In this document: positions 1-12,499 of the stretch, one piece after another
How the letters are laid out: each line of letters starts with the position of its first letter
Position numbering within the stretch: position 1 is the stretch's first letter
Source: Lateolabrax maculatus
Lineage: Eukaryota; Chordata; Actinopteri; Acropomatiformes; Lateolabracidae
NCBI GenBank assembly: GCA_031216445.1
Contig: CM062210.1
Coordinates: 20,026,501 to 20,090,500 of the forward strand
Length of the DNA: 64,000 nt
Direction of reading: 5' to 3'
Position numbers and translations under genes: made by a program
The notes under the pieces: generated by a model
Seen by the model: the letters and a program-made list of their open reading frames with translations, nothing else
The model's database searches: none
Told to the model about the DNA's origin: nothing

Positions 1-2144
1 TCCATTTCTCCTTTCAGTTATTTCAAATACATTTTAAATAAACAGAAATATTTTGATTAAATATGAGATTACAATGCAGCCAGGTTAACTGTACTATTAG
101 TCATTGATTTTACTCATATGTACTGAGTTAATAGTTCTAATTCAGAGAGTATAAGTGTATCATTTCCAAATATTTTCCTCCTGCACATTAAATGTAATTT
201 TAAAAGACGAAATAAATGAATCAAATGACTGTCCATAAGCAATGTTATATTTGTTTTATAGTGTTAACTTAAAATGTCAGGTTTGTGGATCTTGTTTCAC
301 TTAATTACTTGACACATGTACTACCATTGATATTTACTTCATTTGCCTGGGTAATTACACTATATGAAGTTAGGATTCAATTCAGGATTCAATTATTGGA
401 GTAGATGTAACAAAACTGCTCAGCATTTGCATTTAATCAATGTTTTTTTAAGTATAATTGTTACAGATCAGCCTCAGTCCGACTGCAGGGTCTATGCTGG
501 ATGTGTGAAGCCACAGTACTGCAGTGCAGTCAGAACAGTGTTAACAGCATTCACATGCAGATTATACACAATCAATATAAGCCAGAAAGCTCAAACGCAT
601 CAGATGTAGGTACAGTAGGTACAACTACTTTCAGGTTGGGGGTCCCCATTGCATGTTTGAATGGTTGCAGAACATGGCCACATTTGTCCAGGACTTGGCT
701 CTGTTTCATGAAATGGGATAGTGAAGTTAGCTGGATAACTGTGGCCCCCCTAAACCTTAACCACCACACTTCTTGTGTGAGTGCAACACTATTAACGCCT
801 TCAGCAGATTGACTCTGCTACTCCATTATCTCCATTTGTAGGATTGGTTGCGTCTTGCCCTATTGAGGACAGCAGACCTTTCAGTGTGGTCATCTGGATC
901 AGGTAGAAACACAACCTTTTGGACATTAGTTTGCAAACTGAGACCTTTATCCAGACAATCCCCAGGTATACATGCTAAAATTACGAAATCCCTTGGTTCC
1001 ATGGTCCTGGTCCTATCTTGACTGTCTTGGTCATGATAGTGGTATCTTGGTGGCAGCCTGGAGGTTGGCTCCACTCTGGGAAACCCCAGAAGAGTCTATG
1101 ACCTTCCCCTGACGCCTGGCCAGATGAGACCTTTTCGAGTGGAAAGCTTCCAGTCCACCATTGCTTTAAGGTTGGGTGGAGGAGCACATGGCTCATCTAA
1201 GCCTGCAGCGCCCATCTCATTGTTCTACCACAACATTTTTTAAGGTTTGGCAAGAGTTTGAAATGATTTTGAGCAGGAATTCCCCTCTGCGGATGCTGTA
1301 CCAACCCTACCGCCACTTCATCCTAACCAGCTCTGTAGATTTAAATTAAATTCCATTGCAGTGGGCTATAGTTGGTTGGTGCATTATATGTTAGGTACTG
1401 TATTTATCACTAATATTTGGTATTTTTCACTGATTTAAAAATCAGTAAAAACAGTATACGAGCAGCCGCACACATCTGATCAGCAGTCTGGAAGAATGAA
1501 GTGTCTGTTGAAGACAGAGTCTCTTGTTTGCAGTCAGACCTACAGTGCAGACCCTGAGGCCAGAGGCTCCATCCGTCACTGACTGGCCAACTGGCTCCCA
1601 GCTCCAGCATAAAGCTCCATTGTCATGGCAGATGTAGTAAGACACCATGATAAAGTCAGTGTTTTTGTTTTCCATTAGGTCTCACTCTGTCTCCGCTAGC
1701 CAGATGTTTAATTTCAGTCATTACACGGCTTTACAGATGTCCGGCTGGGACTGTGTGTGTATATGTGGGTCTGAATTAAACCCATATCTGGAGCTGATAT
1801 AAGATGGGAGGGATCCAGTCAGTGATGTTGAAACTTTTGAAATGTATTCGATATATTAGTTGGACAAGGTTCATCAAGTCTGAGCTGTGCAGTTTTGGAC
1901 TTGACTGTTCGTCTTTGACAAATGGAGAAAATGCATGAATTGAGTGAGTGGTAGAACCTGACAGATGCATCAGCATGGCCCATAATGCTATCGGCTGGTT
2001 TTAGCCTATCACAGATGTATCAGTATCCTATATATATTAGCCAAGATGTATGTTTGAGGTCATTTAGAAAAGGTGTAAGAGCACTGATTAGTTTATTTTT
2101 CAGCTGTAAAATGGTCGCTTAGTATGTTTCTTAGTCATAAAACT
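1..2144. other. Non-coding, nothing recognised
   Basis: AT-rich sequence with short unsupported ORFs. No splice-bounded exon, RNA gene or repeat family was recognised. Confidence 0.5.
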
Positions 2145-2475
2145 AATAAACAAATGTAAAAGATCCCACATGACTGTGCCCCTGTGCACAAAGCAAGGTC
2201 CATAAAGACACGTCAGACAAGTTTGGTGTTGAGGGACTGGATCGGCCTGCAGAGAGCCCTGACCTCAATGGAAGACCTTTGGGAGGAATTAGAACGCAGA
2301 GTGCGAAACAGGCCTTCTCGTCCAACATCAGTGCCTGACCTCACATGCTGTTTTAGCTGAATAGTCACAAACTTCAAAAGGTGTTATTGCTGCAAAGGGA
2401 GGTCCAACTCAACATTAATGCCCATGGTTTTTGAAAGGGATGTCCAACAAGCTCATATAGGTCAGGTTTCATCAC
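2145..2475 (+). mobile_element. Tc1-like DNA transposon relic (transposase C-terminal part)
   Basis: The + strand still reads, with frame breaks, as the end of a Tc1-like transposase: CAPVHKA-SIK, then WIGLQRALTSM in place of the usual W-PAQSPDLNPI, then LWEELERRVR, RPSRPTSVPDL and AAKGGPTQH. CCCATGGTTTTTGAAAGGGATGTCC marks the family's 3' non-coding part. The 5' end and catalytic first half are missing. Confidence 0.8.
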
Positions 2476-2514
2476 CTTTTAAGTTGATACGGTGAACTTG
2501 AAGCAATTCACCTG

Positions 2515-2740
2515 ATTAATGGAAGCCCAATATTCACTCTCTTTTAGCGCTGCTAAATGCTGCACTACATTCACAAAGTGTGGCTTTCTGCTGTTTGGTG
2601 CTGGGCAGGTAGTACACAGCGGCTTTATCAGCCTTTTCACTGAAAACAGCTGTCCCGGCTATAGCAGAAAACAACAGTATGAGAGCGGTGACGGTCAACC
2701 AAAATAGTGAAGTTGTAGGCCAGACAGCTAAACACTTTCA
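2515..2740 (+). repeat. Dispersed repeat with TGGTGCTGGGCAGGTAG core
   Basis: It shares TTCACTCTCTTTTAGC and TTTGGTGCTGGGCAGGT...GTACAC/AG-GGCTTTATCAG with 19,140-19,300 and, on the other strand, with 6,610-6,690. I recall this core as part of a common fish DNA repeat. Type not resolved. Confidence 0.5.
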
Positions 2741-2771
2741 CTTACTCGATAAGGGTTACCAGACCGAAACA

Positions 2772-3101
2772 CAAGTCAAGTCAAGTCAAGTCAATTTTAT
2801 TTGTATAGCGCCAAATCATAACAAAAGTTATCTCAAGACGCTTTCACATAGAGTAGGTCTAGACCATACTCTTTAAAATATTATTTACAGAGACCCAACA
2901 GTTCCCACCATGAGCAGCACTTGGCGACAGTGGCGAGGAAAAGCTCCCTTTTAACAGGTAGAAACCTCGAGCAGAACCAGGCTCAGGGTGGGCGGCCATC
3001 TGCATCGACCCAGTTGGGTTGAAAGGGGAGGAGAGAGGGGGAGAGGGGAGACAGAACAAGAGGAGAGACAACAAATCAGACTAATAATAATAACGACTGC
3101 A
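2772..3101 (-). mobile_element. 3'-end copy of the L2-like LINE
   Basis: It is near-identical to the 3' UTR of the element at 14,651 (blocks TTTGTATAGCGCCAAATCAT, CAACAGTTCCCACCATGAGC). It starts with AAGTC repeats and is 5'-truncated near AACGACTGC. Unlike the 14.65-kb copy it keeps about 36 bp around CCTCGAGCAGAACC, so that copy has a private deletion. Confidence 0.9.
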
Positions 3102-3124
3102 AGGAGCAAGGAGCTGTGTTGTGG

Positions 3125-3250
3125 GGTGGGGTCACAATGCACCTTTCTCTATTTACCTGTACTTATTTATGTCCTTGTGCTGCTGCAACACCTACATTTT
3201 CTCCTCCGGGGATCAATGAAGGCCTATCTTATCTTATTTGATCTTCTGTC
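3125..3250 (+). repeat. LINE-type 3' tail
   Basis: TTTCTCCTCCGGGGATCAAT followed by ATCTTATCTTATTT is the usual 3' terminus (short tandem TATCT units) of Rex1-like LINEs in fish. It directly follows the L2-like tail copy at 2,772-3,101. Confidence 0.6.
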
Positions 3251-4239
3251 TGGTAGAATTACCTAATTTACATTACAAGGTAATCTTGCAGAATGCGCTT
3301 GCATATATGTGATTGGCCTGGTGACAGCCTTTTTTTTTTTTTTTTAATGTGCCAACAAAATGACAGTCTGGAGTTATCACATACAGTATACACAACATCT
3401 AACTTTGAAAGGTACAAACCAGCAATCGTGGAACCTTTTACTGACTGCAGTTAGTGCTAGTTAGCATATGGACTTAACCAGCTGTATACATGTACACTAC
3501 AGAATAAACATGACAAACATGAACACATGGAGACATATGCAATCTTTGAGGGATCAGTTGAGCTTGAGAATATTCAGAAAACTATTTAAGCGGTAAAAGA
3601 GAGCCTTCGGTGAAGAGCAAAGGTATAAATGATGAAGGAAACACAAGTTCAAACTCAAGAGCAAAAGCAGTGTGTGACTTAGCCTCACTGATATAACAAC
3701 AAACGATAAATTCCACTCACACAGTTTCAGGATCTTATGTCAGCTCCGTTCACATCTCATCTACAAGCTGACACACTGGTGCAAGGAAGAGTGTGGTGTG
3801 GAATCAGTCACATGAAGGAGAACTCTTATCTACAGCGCACACAGGGACAATACTGAGAGTAATACCGTGCTTGTAAAAATGAAGCAAAATTTAGATTTTA
3901 TAATATATTTATCAGTGTCCTATCCTATCCAAAGTGTTCAACTACGAACCACCAGCAGCAGCTTCGGTTAGATACACAAACCAGAATGCAAGCTTGTGTT
4001 AAGATCAGAACAGAGAGAGAGAGAACAAAGCAGACAGAACTGCAGCTAAAACCTGAAGCCAGTGACAAAGTACCTAAAGCTGCTGTTTCTCAGATTGGAG
4101 TAGATTGTCCATTGCCTGAAACTCTAACCAGCCCCTTCTGACTGACACATATTGAGAGATGCTGCCACCCAGGAGAAACACATCAGTCTTGAGGAATATA
4201 CATCAACAGTGACATCATACATCAACAAAGTCAAGAGAC
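3251..4239. other. Non-coding, nothing recognised
   Basis: The stretch has an 18-T run near 3,331 and a GAGA run near 4,015. It contains no exon-like frame. Confidence 0.5.
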
Positions 4240-4835
4240 AAGGAGGCACACACCCCCCGCCAGAGCGAGACTGAAAGCTGGCATCAAGAAAAGGGAAAGA
4301 GGAGACATCAGGAGAGACTGGAGAAAGACCTCGACACCAACAGCACCAAAGATAGGTGGCAGGAGATCCAGAACATCGCAGGCTACAAAAGCAGGAGCGC
4401 CCCCATCATGTGTGATATTACCAGATCAGCTTTACACATTCCTTGCTCACTTTGATCTCCTCAACAGAGAGTCAGCTGTGAAGTCTGCCCCACCTCCAAA
4501 GGACCGGCCAATGTCAGAATCCACAGCAGACGTAAGAAAAACCCTGCACAGAGTGAATATGAATAAAGCTGCTGGGCCTGATAACATCCTGGCCATGTAC
4601 TAAGAACATGTTCCAATCAGCTAGTTGATGTCATCACCAACATCTTTAACATATCACTGTCCCAGGTGAGTGTTCCCACCTGCTTCAAGGCAGCCACCAT
4701 CGTCACTGTACCTAAAAAGTCTGCAGTGTTTAGTCTCAAAGACTACCGCCCTATGGCACTCACCCCAGAACCAACAGATCCACAGAGGATGCCATCTCCA
4801 CTACCCTACACTCCAATCTAAGTGTCTGAATGCCA
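4240..4835 (+). mobile_element. Rex1-like LINE fragment (start of reverse transcriptase)
   Basis: The + strand encodes ESWHQEKGKRRHQERLEKDL and DRWQEIQNIAGYKSR, then RKTLHRVNMNKAAGPDNI (the conserved reverse transcriptase block 0/1 pattern), LVDVITNIFNISLSQ, VPTCFKAATIVTVPKK and LKDYRPMALTP. It then jumps directly to NRSTEDAIS, so an internal deletion removed the central part including YADD. Stops and shifts are present. Confidence 0.82.
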
Positions 4836-5399
4836 GAGTCTATTTCAGGTAATGCGTGTTTCAGCAGTAAAACCGAGCAGTTTGAAGGAGCTACTGGCCA
4901 CCGCATCTGCGTGCACCACTGTTACCATGGTAATAAAACAAACAACACATTTGTCTTTTAATTTGGATGACTTGTTGGGAGATACACTCAACTCAGTCCT
5001 AATTAGCTAACTTCACTTCAGTGTGTGTCTTGGTGGGGATTGAAAACATGAATTAATTAACAAGGTTTAAACAAGAAGTTTTAAACAGAGTCATGTTTGG
5101 GGGTATTTCGAGTTAATTGACGGTTTCTCAGCCTATCACAATCAGATATGATTCAATATAACATAAAGTACATGTATAGCTAAAGAAATAAACAACATTT
5201 ACCACCATGATACACCACAGAACGCAATCAAACTCTACAACCCATATATCTCACATACAGAAAGGTTGACAGCAGAAGCAGCTGAGGTGGCTCCAGCCTC
5301 CACTTCAGCTCTGTTCTGCTCTGTTTACATCTTCCTCTTCTCTCTGGATCACAATCATTACAACTGACTATTAGGTGAAATACCATGGACATAATCATT

Positions 5400-5640
5400 G
5401 AACATTTTGAATTAACTACATACACTTCAGATTTGATATTGTACATACATAGGTATATGCTACTTTCTGTGATCCTATTCGTTAACTTGTTTATATTTTA
5501 TTTATCATACTTACCTGTTTACATTTCCGACATTGAATACATTTCGTTTTTGCACCTTACTGATAACTTTTATTCTTATATTTTTTTATTTCCCCCAGGA
5601 CAAATACAGTTGTATCTTATCTTATTAGATAAGATTAGTT
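5400..5640 (+). repeat. LINE-type 3' tail
   Basis: A T-rich stretch ends in TTCCCCCAGGACAAATACAG and then TATCTTATCTTATTAG. It has the same architecture as the tail at 3,125-3,250. No coding part is attached. Confidence 0.5.
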
Positions 5641-5754
5641 ACAGTGAAGAATACCTTCTCTCTCTCTCTGTGTCTTTACAGAAATACTCCATGTGATGTA
5701 TATGTGGAGTTTCCATTCACACCTATGCAGTAACCAAGGTGCTTAAAAGTACAG

Positions 5755-5755
<1 letters not shown>

Positions 5756-5798
<43 letters not shown>
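5756..5798 (+). repeat. (GT)n microsatellite
   Basis: A near-perfect GT run of 43 bp. Shorter CA/GT runs lie nearby at about 6,026-6,061 and 6,391-6,418. Confidence 0.97.
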
Positions 5799-5799
<1 letters not shown>

Positions 5800-6604
5800 T
5801 GCAGACAACCTCAGCGCTATGTTTTCTGTGTATGTCCCTCAGGCAGCACTGCATGGCTTTTCACCACCTTTCATCACATGGAAACATATACACACACATA
5901 GACTGGTTTACAGTGAAGGTGTGAATGGAAACCTTACATTTCCCAAAGCAAACAACTTCTGTCAAGTTCACACTAGCTGCTCATGGAGAGTATGTGTTCA
6001 TACTAGCTCCATGGTTGAAGTGGCACACACACAAACAAACACACACACATACACACACACACTGTAGTCAAACCTCTAGGGTGCCTTGCATTGGAAAGTG
6101 TGTGTGTCACAGAGGGAGAAAAAGGCAGACAAAGAGAAAAGTGGAGGCTCTGTCAGTGTTTTGGTGTCAGCCATGATGGATGGGAAACAGGAACATATGG
6201 TTTGCTATTGTTACAAAGTAAATCCCCTTTTGCTATTCAACTGTTTGCTTGGCTTCCAGGTTTCCAGGCTGGGTTTGACATGGCTGAGATGGGCCATGAC
6301 TCACAATGCCAATGAATGAAGAATGAAGGAAAACAACATGAGCCACCTGTGGCCCACTACAGTGCCAGGACTGTCAGCTGAGAGCATTCTGTGTGTATGT
6401 GTGTGTGTGTGTGTGTGTTGTATTTCTATACTTATGAAGAACAAATGTCCCCACAAGGACAGAAATGTAGGGAAATTCTCAAATGAAAGCTACATAATGT
6501 AAGAAAATTAATGTCTTTTTTATGGTAGCAATGGATAGCTATACGTGTAACATGAAAGATGTGGGTTCACAGTGATGCACATTTGGTTTAGTCTCAGCAT
6601 CCTC

Positions 6605-6690
6605 ATCAACATCTCTGATAAACCCGCTGTACACCACATGCCCAGCACCAAACACAGATAGCAACTAAGCAATGAACAAAGTTTATCTGG
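6605..6690 (-). repeat. Dispersed repeat core, reverse copy
   Basis: The minus strand carries TTTGGTGCTGGGCATGTGGT and GTACAGCGGGTTTATCAGAG, matching the cores at 2.6 and 19.2 kb. Confidence 0.5.
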
Positions 6691-6699
6691 TAATGTGAG

Positions 6700-8130
6700 G
6701 CCCGATAATTTCAAACATGTTTGATGTTTAAGATTTACAATCTGGATGATTACAACACTACTTTCTGAGCGGGATTGCGATAGTCAACAAGAGAGTCAAG
6801 TATCCAAGCAGCTGACGACGTTGCCAATGTCATGATTTAGCTCAAAGTCTAGAGAAAACAAGGGAGAACACACGGATAATTGTGGATTAAAGTGAATCAA
6901 ATGTGTTGAAATTATTTTTAACTATACAAACAAAAAACATTGAAACATGTAAATTAGTATTATCAGTAGTGGGGTGAGTGCACGGGTGCAGCTTGATTTC
7001 TGAACCAGGTAGGATTTTAAAACTCCCGTAGTGTGAGCCCGGCTTAAGCAAGTAGCCTCCGTAGCTACTCCATAGGCTTTTCTGTATCGAACAGGCACCT
7101 GGTCAGCATGGTGTGCTTGTGTTTCAGTGGACAGTGAAGACAACATGAAGGAAGTGGAAGATAGGCTCAGTGATCTGCTCCTTTTCAATAGCCCAATAGG
7201 TTTATTGTTTGATCCATTGTTAATACAAAAATATTGATTAGTGCAGCCTTAATACTCTAAATCAGTGGTTAGCACAAACACTGAAGAGAGTTTATTTTTA
7301 CTTCCAGTTCCTTAGAGTGGGCCTAATCACAGGGAGATGTGTGTGGGTACAGTATGCACGTGTGTTGGAGGGCTGAGGGGGGGTACACCTTGAGGCCATA
7401 TGTGAACCAAATGTGCTCTGAAATGCCATGCACACCGGTGGAAAAAAAAAACACATGCGTGCACACACAAAGGTATGGGCCGCCTACAGACCATAATATG
7501 GCCTCTGTACTTTGTGGTTACAGGATGCCAATAAATGAGCCAGAACTCTGTGATTGAGTCTCATTTCATCTGATGGCAGAATGAGTTGAGATCTACTCAC
7601 ATTTGCTCCAACTTCCACTTCCTGGTTTTATTTGGGATTGTGAATCAATCTCAGTTTTCTTCCTCTGTCCCAGGTAACATGTCACTAATTATGCCATTTG
7701 AATGAGACTTGAATGAAGGAAGCATTTCTCCGGCTGCACATTGCAATAACACGATGAACCTTAATCATGATTGGTTTCACTCACTTTGCATCTCCATCTG
7801 AGGCTGTTATTGCTATCTTGTACTATCATAATTAAAAGGCAGACATCTGTAAGGAACATGACAAGTTGTTGGGGATTTCCTTCCTCTGCCTGACACATAT
7901 GTCATCATTGCTTGTGTTATAATTTTGCGTAATCTTTGGATAATTAAACTAAACATCTGCTGCATTTTCAGATAAATACATGTTCACATGTTGTGTAAAT
8001 AAGATCAAGCTCTCTTTTACAAGAGAGACTTGAGAACAAATGACATACTGTATATATGACTTCACAACAAGACAAACAGCCACCACCGACACAGCAGATT
8101 GGTGTTTTCACATACGAGGTCGAGTTCTCA
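6700..8130. other. Non-coding, mostly unique
   Basis: The only repeat-like part is the ATTGTTAATACAAAAATATT-GATTAGTGCAG end near 7,215-7,250. Short frames are not coding-like. Confidence 0.5.
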
Positions 8131-8132
8131 TG

Positions 8133-8180
8133 TTGAATATCTCAAAATCACATATATATATGTGATTTTGAGATATTCAA
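8133..8180. repeat. Perfect 48-bp palindrome
   Basis: Bases 8133-8156 and 8157-8180 are exact reverse complements with no spacer (arm TTGAATATCTCAAAATCACA plus TATA). Part of the arm repeats again at 8181-8200 (AATCACATATATATATGTGT). It may be the centre or end of a fold-back element. Confidence 0.97.
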
Positions 8181-8199
8181 AATCACATATATATATGTG

Positions 8200-11100
8200 T
8201 AAATTTTGCACGTGTGAAATGTCGTTTCACATGACATGAGCAATTTACATGTCCCTTTTCTTATCAGGCTACTATGAACTATCCATTGCTAAAGCCCCCA
8301 AACTCTCAAATTGGCTTCAGCCCTGCAAGTCTGTCAAATCTTTCTGTCCCATGACCCCATGGCCCACTGGCCCACCTGCATTTGAAATAACCCAACATGG
8401 CATTCCAACCCCATGTTATGGAGCTCTGCTACAAGCTGTTGATGAAGGTGTTTACATTTCCTGACGTCTGGGAGGTCTTTCCTGGGCTAAATCATCTGAC
8501 AATGATTTTGTTTTTTTACTGGTTCAGGAGAATGGAACATGTTTACTTCCTTTGAAGCTATAAAGTCTGTAAACACTACAGTGTGTGATGGCTGAGACAC
8601 CTGTAAATAAAGGTAAATACTCCTCAGCACATACTTTTACTTCTTAATACCTTTTTAATGAACCTTTCATTTTTAAATAATCACAAAGGGAAAAAAATAA
8701 GAATTAGATTTGCTAATAAGATGAAAACGTTTGGTGAAAAATAATAACTTTTTTAAACTTTTTTTAACTATAAGAAAAACTTTAAGTTTTCTGGGCAAAT
8801 TTGGAACTTTTTTTCTGTCACTTTAGCACAGATGGAGCCATCTTAGAGTCAGCATTTTGTGGCCTTTAGAGGAACACTTTGACATTACAATGCAACAAAG
8901 GAAGAAACTCACCACAGACATTAGTTTACAGCTGCAGGGGCAGCTGCTGAACAAGACAGTAAAGGTTACTAACACACTATGGACCATCTTAAACAGTACA
9001 TGTATCATACATGTTTTATTTACATTTATGTTTTACAATGTCTTTCTTTTCTTAGTACGTACCTACCTACATTATGTATCGTATAATTATTTACATGGAT
9101 ACAAACCTTAGTCATTTTACTCCCCTGCTGACTGTGTTTGACGCCCCCAGGCTTCCTATTGGCTATTTATCATGACGTGGTTTGTTTTTGACGTGGTAAC
9201 TAAACAACAGATCAACCACAAACTCCCGCAACGCTGTACCCAAATGGAAATAAATGGACCGTATCTTTTGAAATGGATTTTTGTTTCTGGACTTTTTGTA
9301 CCTATACCCCCTATGTTGGTGAGAAGCTCTGGGAAAAGTTTTTATGCCCCTACAGCACTGATTCTACCCTCAATTACCCAGCATGTCACACTTCTGGCAA
9401 CATGCCAATCAGTGATGTCACAGCAGGTGGTTTCCATCGGCTATACACCCGCCGTGACATCACTGATTGAGGCTCTCACCTTGATTTAAATGTATTAGAG
9501 AAACAAAGCTGCATAACTATATTGATCATCATCATTATTGATTGTGAACAAAGTGTCATATTAATACTGTTACATGATTTTGGGTATGATCAGGCTTCAA
9601 AAAGACATATTGGTGAAAACCAACTATATTATTGAGCCGGTCAAAACATTTTTTTGTCTTTATGTCTTGTTTTTTTTTACCAGGCTGGGCTGAAAACACC
9701 ACAGGCTCATGAAAGCCAAAAAAATTCAAACCACATTTTATATTAACTGAGAACAGAAACACAACTGGCCGACCCTCTCTGTGAGCCTTGTCAGTTGACA
9801 TTGAGCTGATCCCGAAGAAAAACACAAAAGCAAATAAGCTCTGGCTCCATTTTCAATGTTCTAGCTTACTTGTTTTTCTTTATTTTGTGTCTGTGTAAAG
9901 TGATCTGATGATCTTCTAGAAAGGGCTGTATTCCTCATGGGGTTAGGGATTAAACCCATCCAAACCCACTTTCCCCAACTTTCTATTTACAAAATAGAGT
10001 TTAGATAAATGCCTGTGATGTAAATTTCTTAAAGTAGGTTCAAACTGACAGACATAAAAATTATATATTCAGCCCTATTCTGGCAAAGTAATGAATATTT
10101 ACCATGTACTGAACACAAAGATGGGCAGTGGAAAAGTGGATTGTGCTGCATCAACTGTTTGAGATGGTTGTGTGGACTTATGGTTTTGGTCCCTTCATTC
10201 CAAACTGGTCTCTGCAGGATCTGTAGTAACTGACATGAATCAAGCTGACCACAGCCTCTGTGCGCCATGAAGGTTGAAGTTATGAACCTTTTACAGTCAA
10301 TTTTCAATTCAACATACATTCGATACACAAAAGACAAATATTATTTGATGTAAAAATGTTGTGTACATCTCCCAGTGTATCCAGGCCTGGACAATGGCAG
10401 TAAAAACCTGATACTATAAATGGAAAATTCTCCTTGTTACAGTCGCCACCAGAAGCTTTGTGTATATTGCATTAACAGTTCCATTCTTCTATGCAAATAG
10501 CTTTGTGCTGCTCCACCTCTGTGAGTGGTCCTTGTAGCAGTTGCCAGCATTCTCTTCCTCAATTAGATCATTGTATCCATACCACTAAAGTTCGAGGGAA
10601 AAAACACATCAAACCTCATTTTTGCAAATTTTAAATTAAAAGCCACAGTTTCATATTAGAACCCTTTTTCTGAACACAGCGCTTCTCTCTTGTTCTACCG
10701 ATGACGCTTCCCTCCTACAGAGAATTTTCAAAAAGCATTTTCTTTCTAATATTTTAACCTTGTAATAACAAATATATGAATAAACCAAAACACTGCAAAA
10801 ACTACATAGCACCTAAAAAAATTTAGTTAAAAACTTAACCCCTCCTGAAAGTTTCTCATGTACAAGTGTACTCCAGGGTGTGCTGGTACACTGTGACATC
10901 ACTGCTGCCTGTGGTCAGAGGTGAAACAGACCTGATGTTAACTTCCTCTTTAATGTCAATTTTCTGCTAACTTTTAATCGTCTTGACTCATTTTGAGACT
11001 GAGCTGGTTTTTAGATTGTTTGTTTTCATATTCTGCGCTGTGCACTTCACAGTTAGGAATTGCTGAATCTATAGTACACGTTATTGGGGTGGTTGCCTCC

Positions 11101-11235
11101 ATTGTGTATTGTAGTAGCTTAGTAGCCAGGCTTTTTCCTAATTATAAACCCCTGATCATCTTCTGAACAATGAATGGACTTTTTGTCCCCCAGTTACCTT
11201 GCTGTTAGGTTTCCTCCTTTTCCTCTGTAACATCT
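8200..11235. other. Non-coding stretch between palindrome and RTE element
   Basis: Apart from the inverted repeat at 9,406-9,469 I see no gene or named repeat. The frame 9,172-9,489 has no coding signature. Confidence 0.45.
9406..9469. repeat. Inverted repeat, 16-bp perfect arms
   Basis: CAATCAGTGATGTCAC (9406-9421) and GTGACATCACTGATTG (9454-9469) enclose a 32-bp loop, which itself has partial pairing (AGGTG / CACCC). No T-run follows. Confidence 0.9.
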
Positions 11236-11824
11236 ATTTATTTTGGGTTGCTGCCCCAAGCAAAGGAGTTAAAGCATTTTGTCCGCAGTAATGCAGGTGT
11301 TGCACCAAACTGTTGTGGTGAAGAGGGAGCTGCGCCGGAAGGCAAAGCTTTCGATTTTCCAGTCGGTCTACGTTCCAACCCTCACCTATGGTCATGAGCT
11401 TTGGGTATTGACAGAAAGAACGCGATATCGGATACAAACTGCCGAAAAGAGTTTCCTCTGCAGGGTGGCTTGGCTCAGCCTTAGAGAGAGGGTGAGGAGC
11501 TCGGAAATCCAGAGGGAGCTCGGAATAGAGCCGCTGCCTCTTCACGTCAAAAGAAGCCAGTAGAGGTGGTTCGGGCATCTGGTTAGGACACCTCCTGTGC
11601 TCCTTCCTTTGGAGGTTTTCTAGGCACGTATAAGTGGGACGAGACTGCGGGATGGACCCAAGATGGAGGGATTATATATCTCATCTAGCCTGGGAACGCC
11701 TCGGGATCCCCCAGGAGGAACTGGAAAACGTTGCTGGGCAGAGGGACGTCTGGAATACCCTGCTTAGGCTGCTGCCACCGCAACTTGGCCCCGGATAAGT
11801 GGAAGAAAATGGATGGATGGATGG
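11236..11824 (+). mobile_element. RTE/Rex3-like LINE 3' end
   Basis: The frame 11279-11563 encodes VVVKRELRRKAKLSIFQSVY, VPTLTYGHELWVLTERTR and LRERVRSSEIQRELGIEPL, then (shifted) WFGHLVRTPP, WRDYISHLAWERLGIPQEEL, NVAGQRDVW and LLRLLPP. This is the typical ORF2 C-terminus of teleost RTE elements. The element ends in (ATGG)n at 11,809-11,824, the usual short tandem 3' tail. The 5' side is truncated near 11,236 and one stop or frameshift occurs at about 11,562. Confidence 0.88.
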
Positions 11825-12499
11825 AACATCCCTTTATGCTCTACTAGTTAAGATAAACCTCTAGCTTCCATGATGCAACTTAACAAACCAAAGACAAACA
11901 AATAAGAGGCTAGCGGAACTAAAAACCGCCATCATTCTCAGTGTTTGACTGTTAGCAGCAGGTCCAAGGCAGCACAGCTCTCAGGAAACCTCCTAGCATA
12001 CTGAACATCATGTAGAAGAGGCCCACATCTGCTAATGTGTGTGTGTGAGTGTGTGTGTGGTATGCACACTTAATAAATACCTCCTTACATGTGCGTGCAG
12101 CACTGGAAAACAGCAATGTGGGCAGCACACATGGACATACACATGGCCTTCATTCATACTGAGGCGACTGCTGGGATCAGAGGCTGTCCACTGCTTTCTT
12201 CTATTTACAGAGAGCAAACTGCATGTAACTGTTACACAATACACCAGTAATGAATACAAGAGCTAGAGCTAGTAGTGGCCCCACTCCTTCAACAACTTGC
12301 AGCATGTATAGTCTATGTTGACCGAGGCCCCGACGAATGACACCCTAACATCTGGTGAAAAAAACTATTTCTGTATTGAAGTTGTGGTTTGCCCCTTTCA
12401 CTTAGATAGAGTCTGAGTTTTCTTGGTATCAGCATCTAGTACAGAGCATGTGTCTAACAATTAGCAGCTAGCTAATATCAGCATTCTTCATGTATGCTG
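11825..12499. other. Non-coding, nothing recognised
   Basis: It contains a GT run near 12,037-12,060. No exon-like frame is visible. Confidence 0.5.

Noticed and set aside
5739..6067. Overlapping ORFs at the GT/CA tracts
   Set aside because: Their length comes from Val-Cys and Thr-His runs encoded by microsatellites, with no other coding evidence.
11234..11578. 114-codon minus-strand ORF
   Set aside because: It is the antisense of the RTE LINE coding frame on the + strand.
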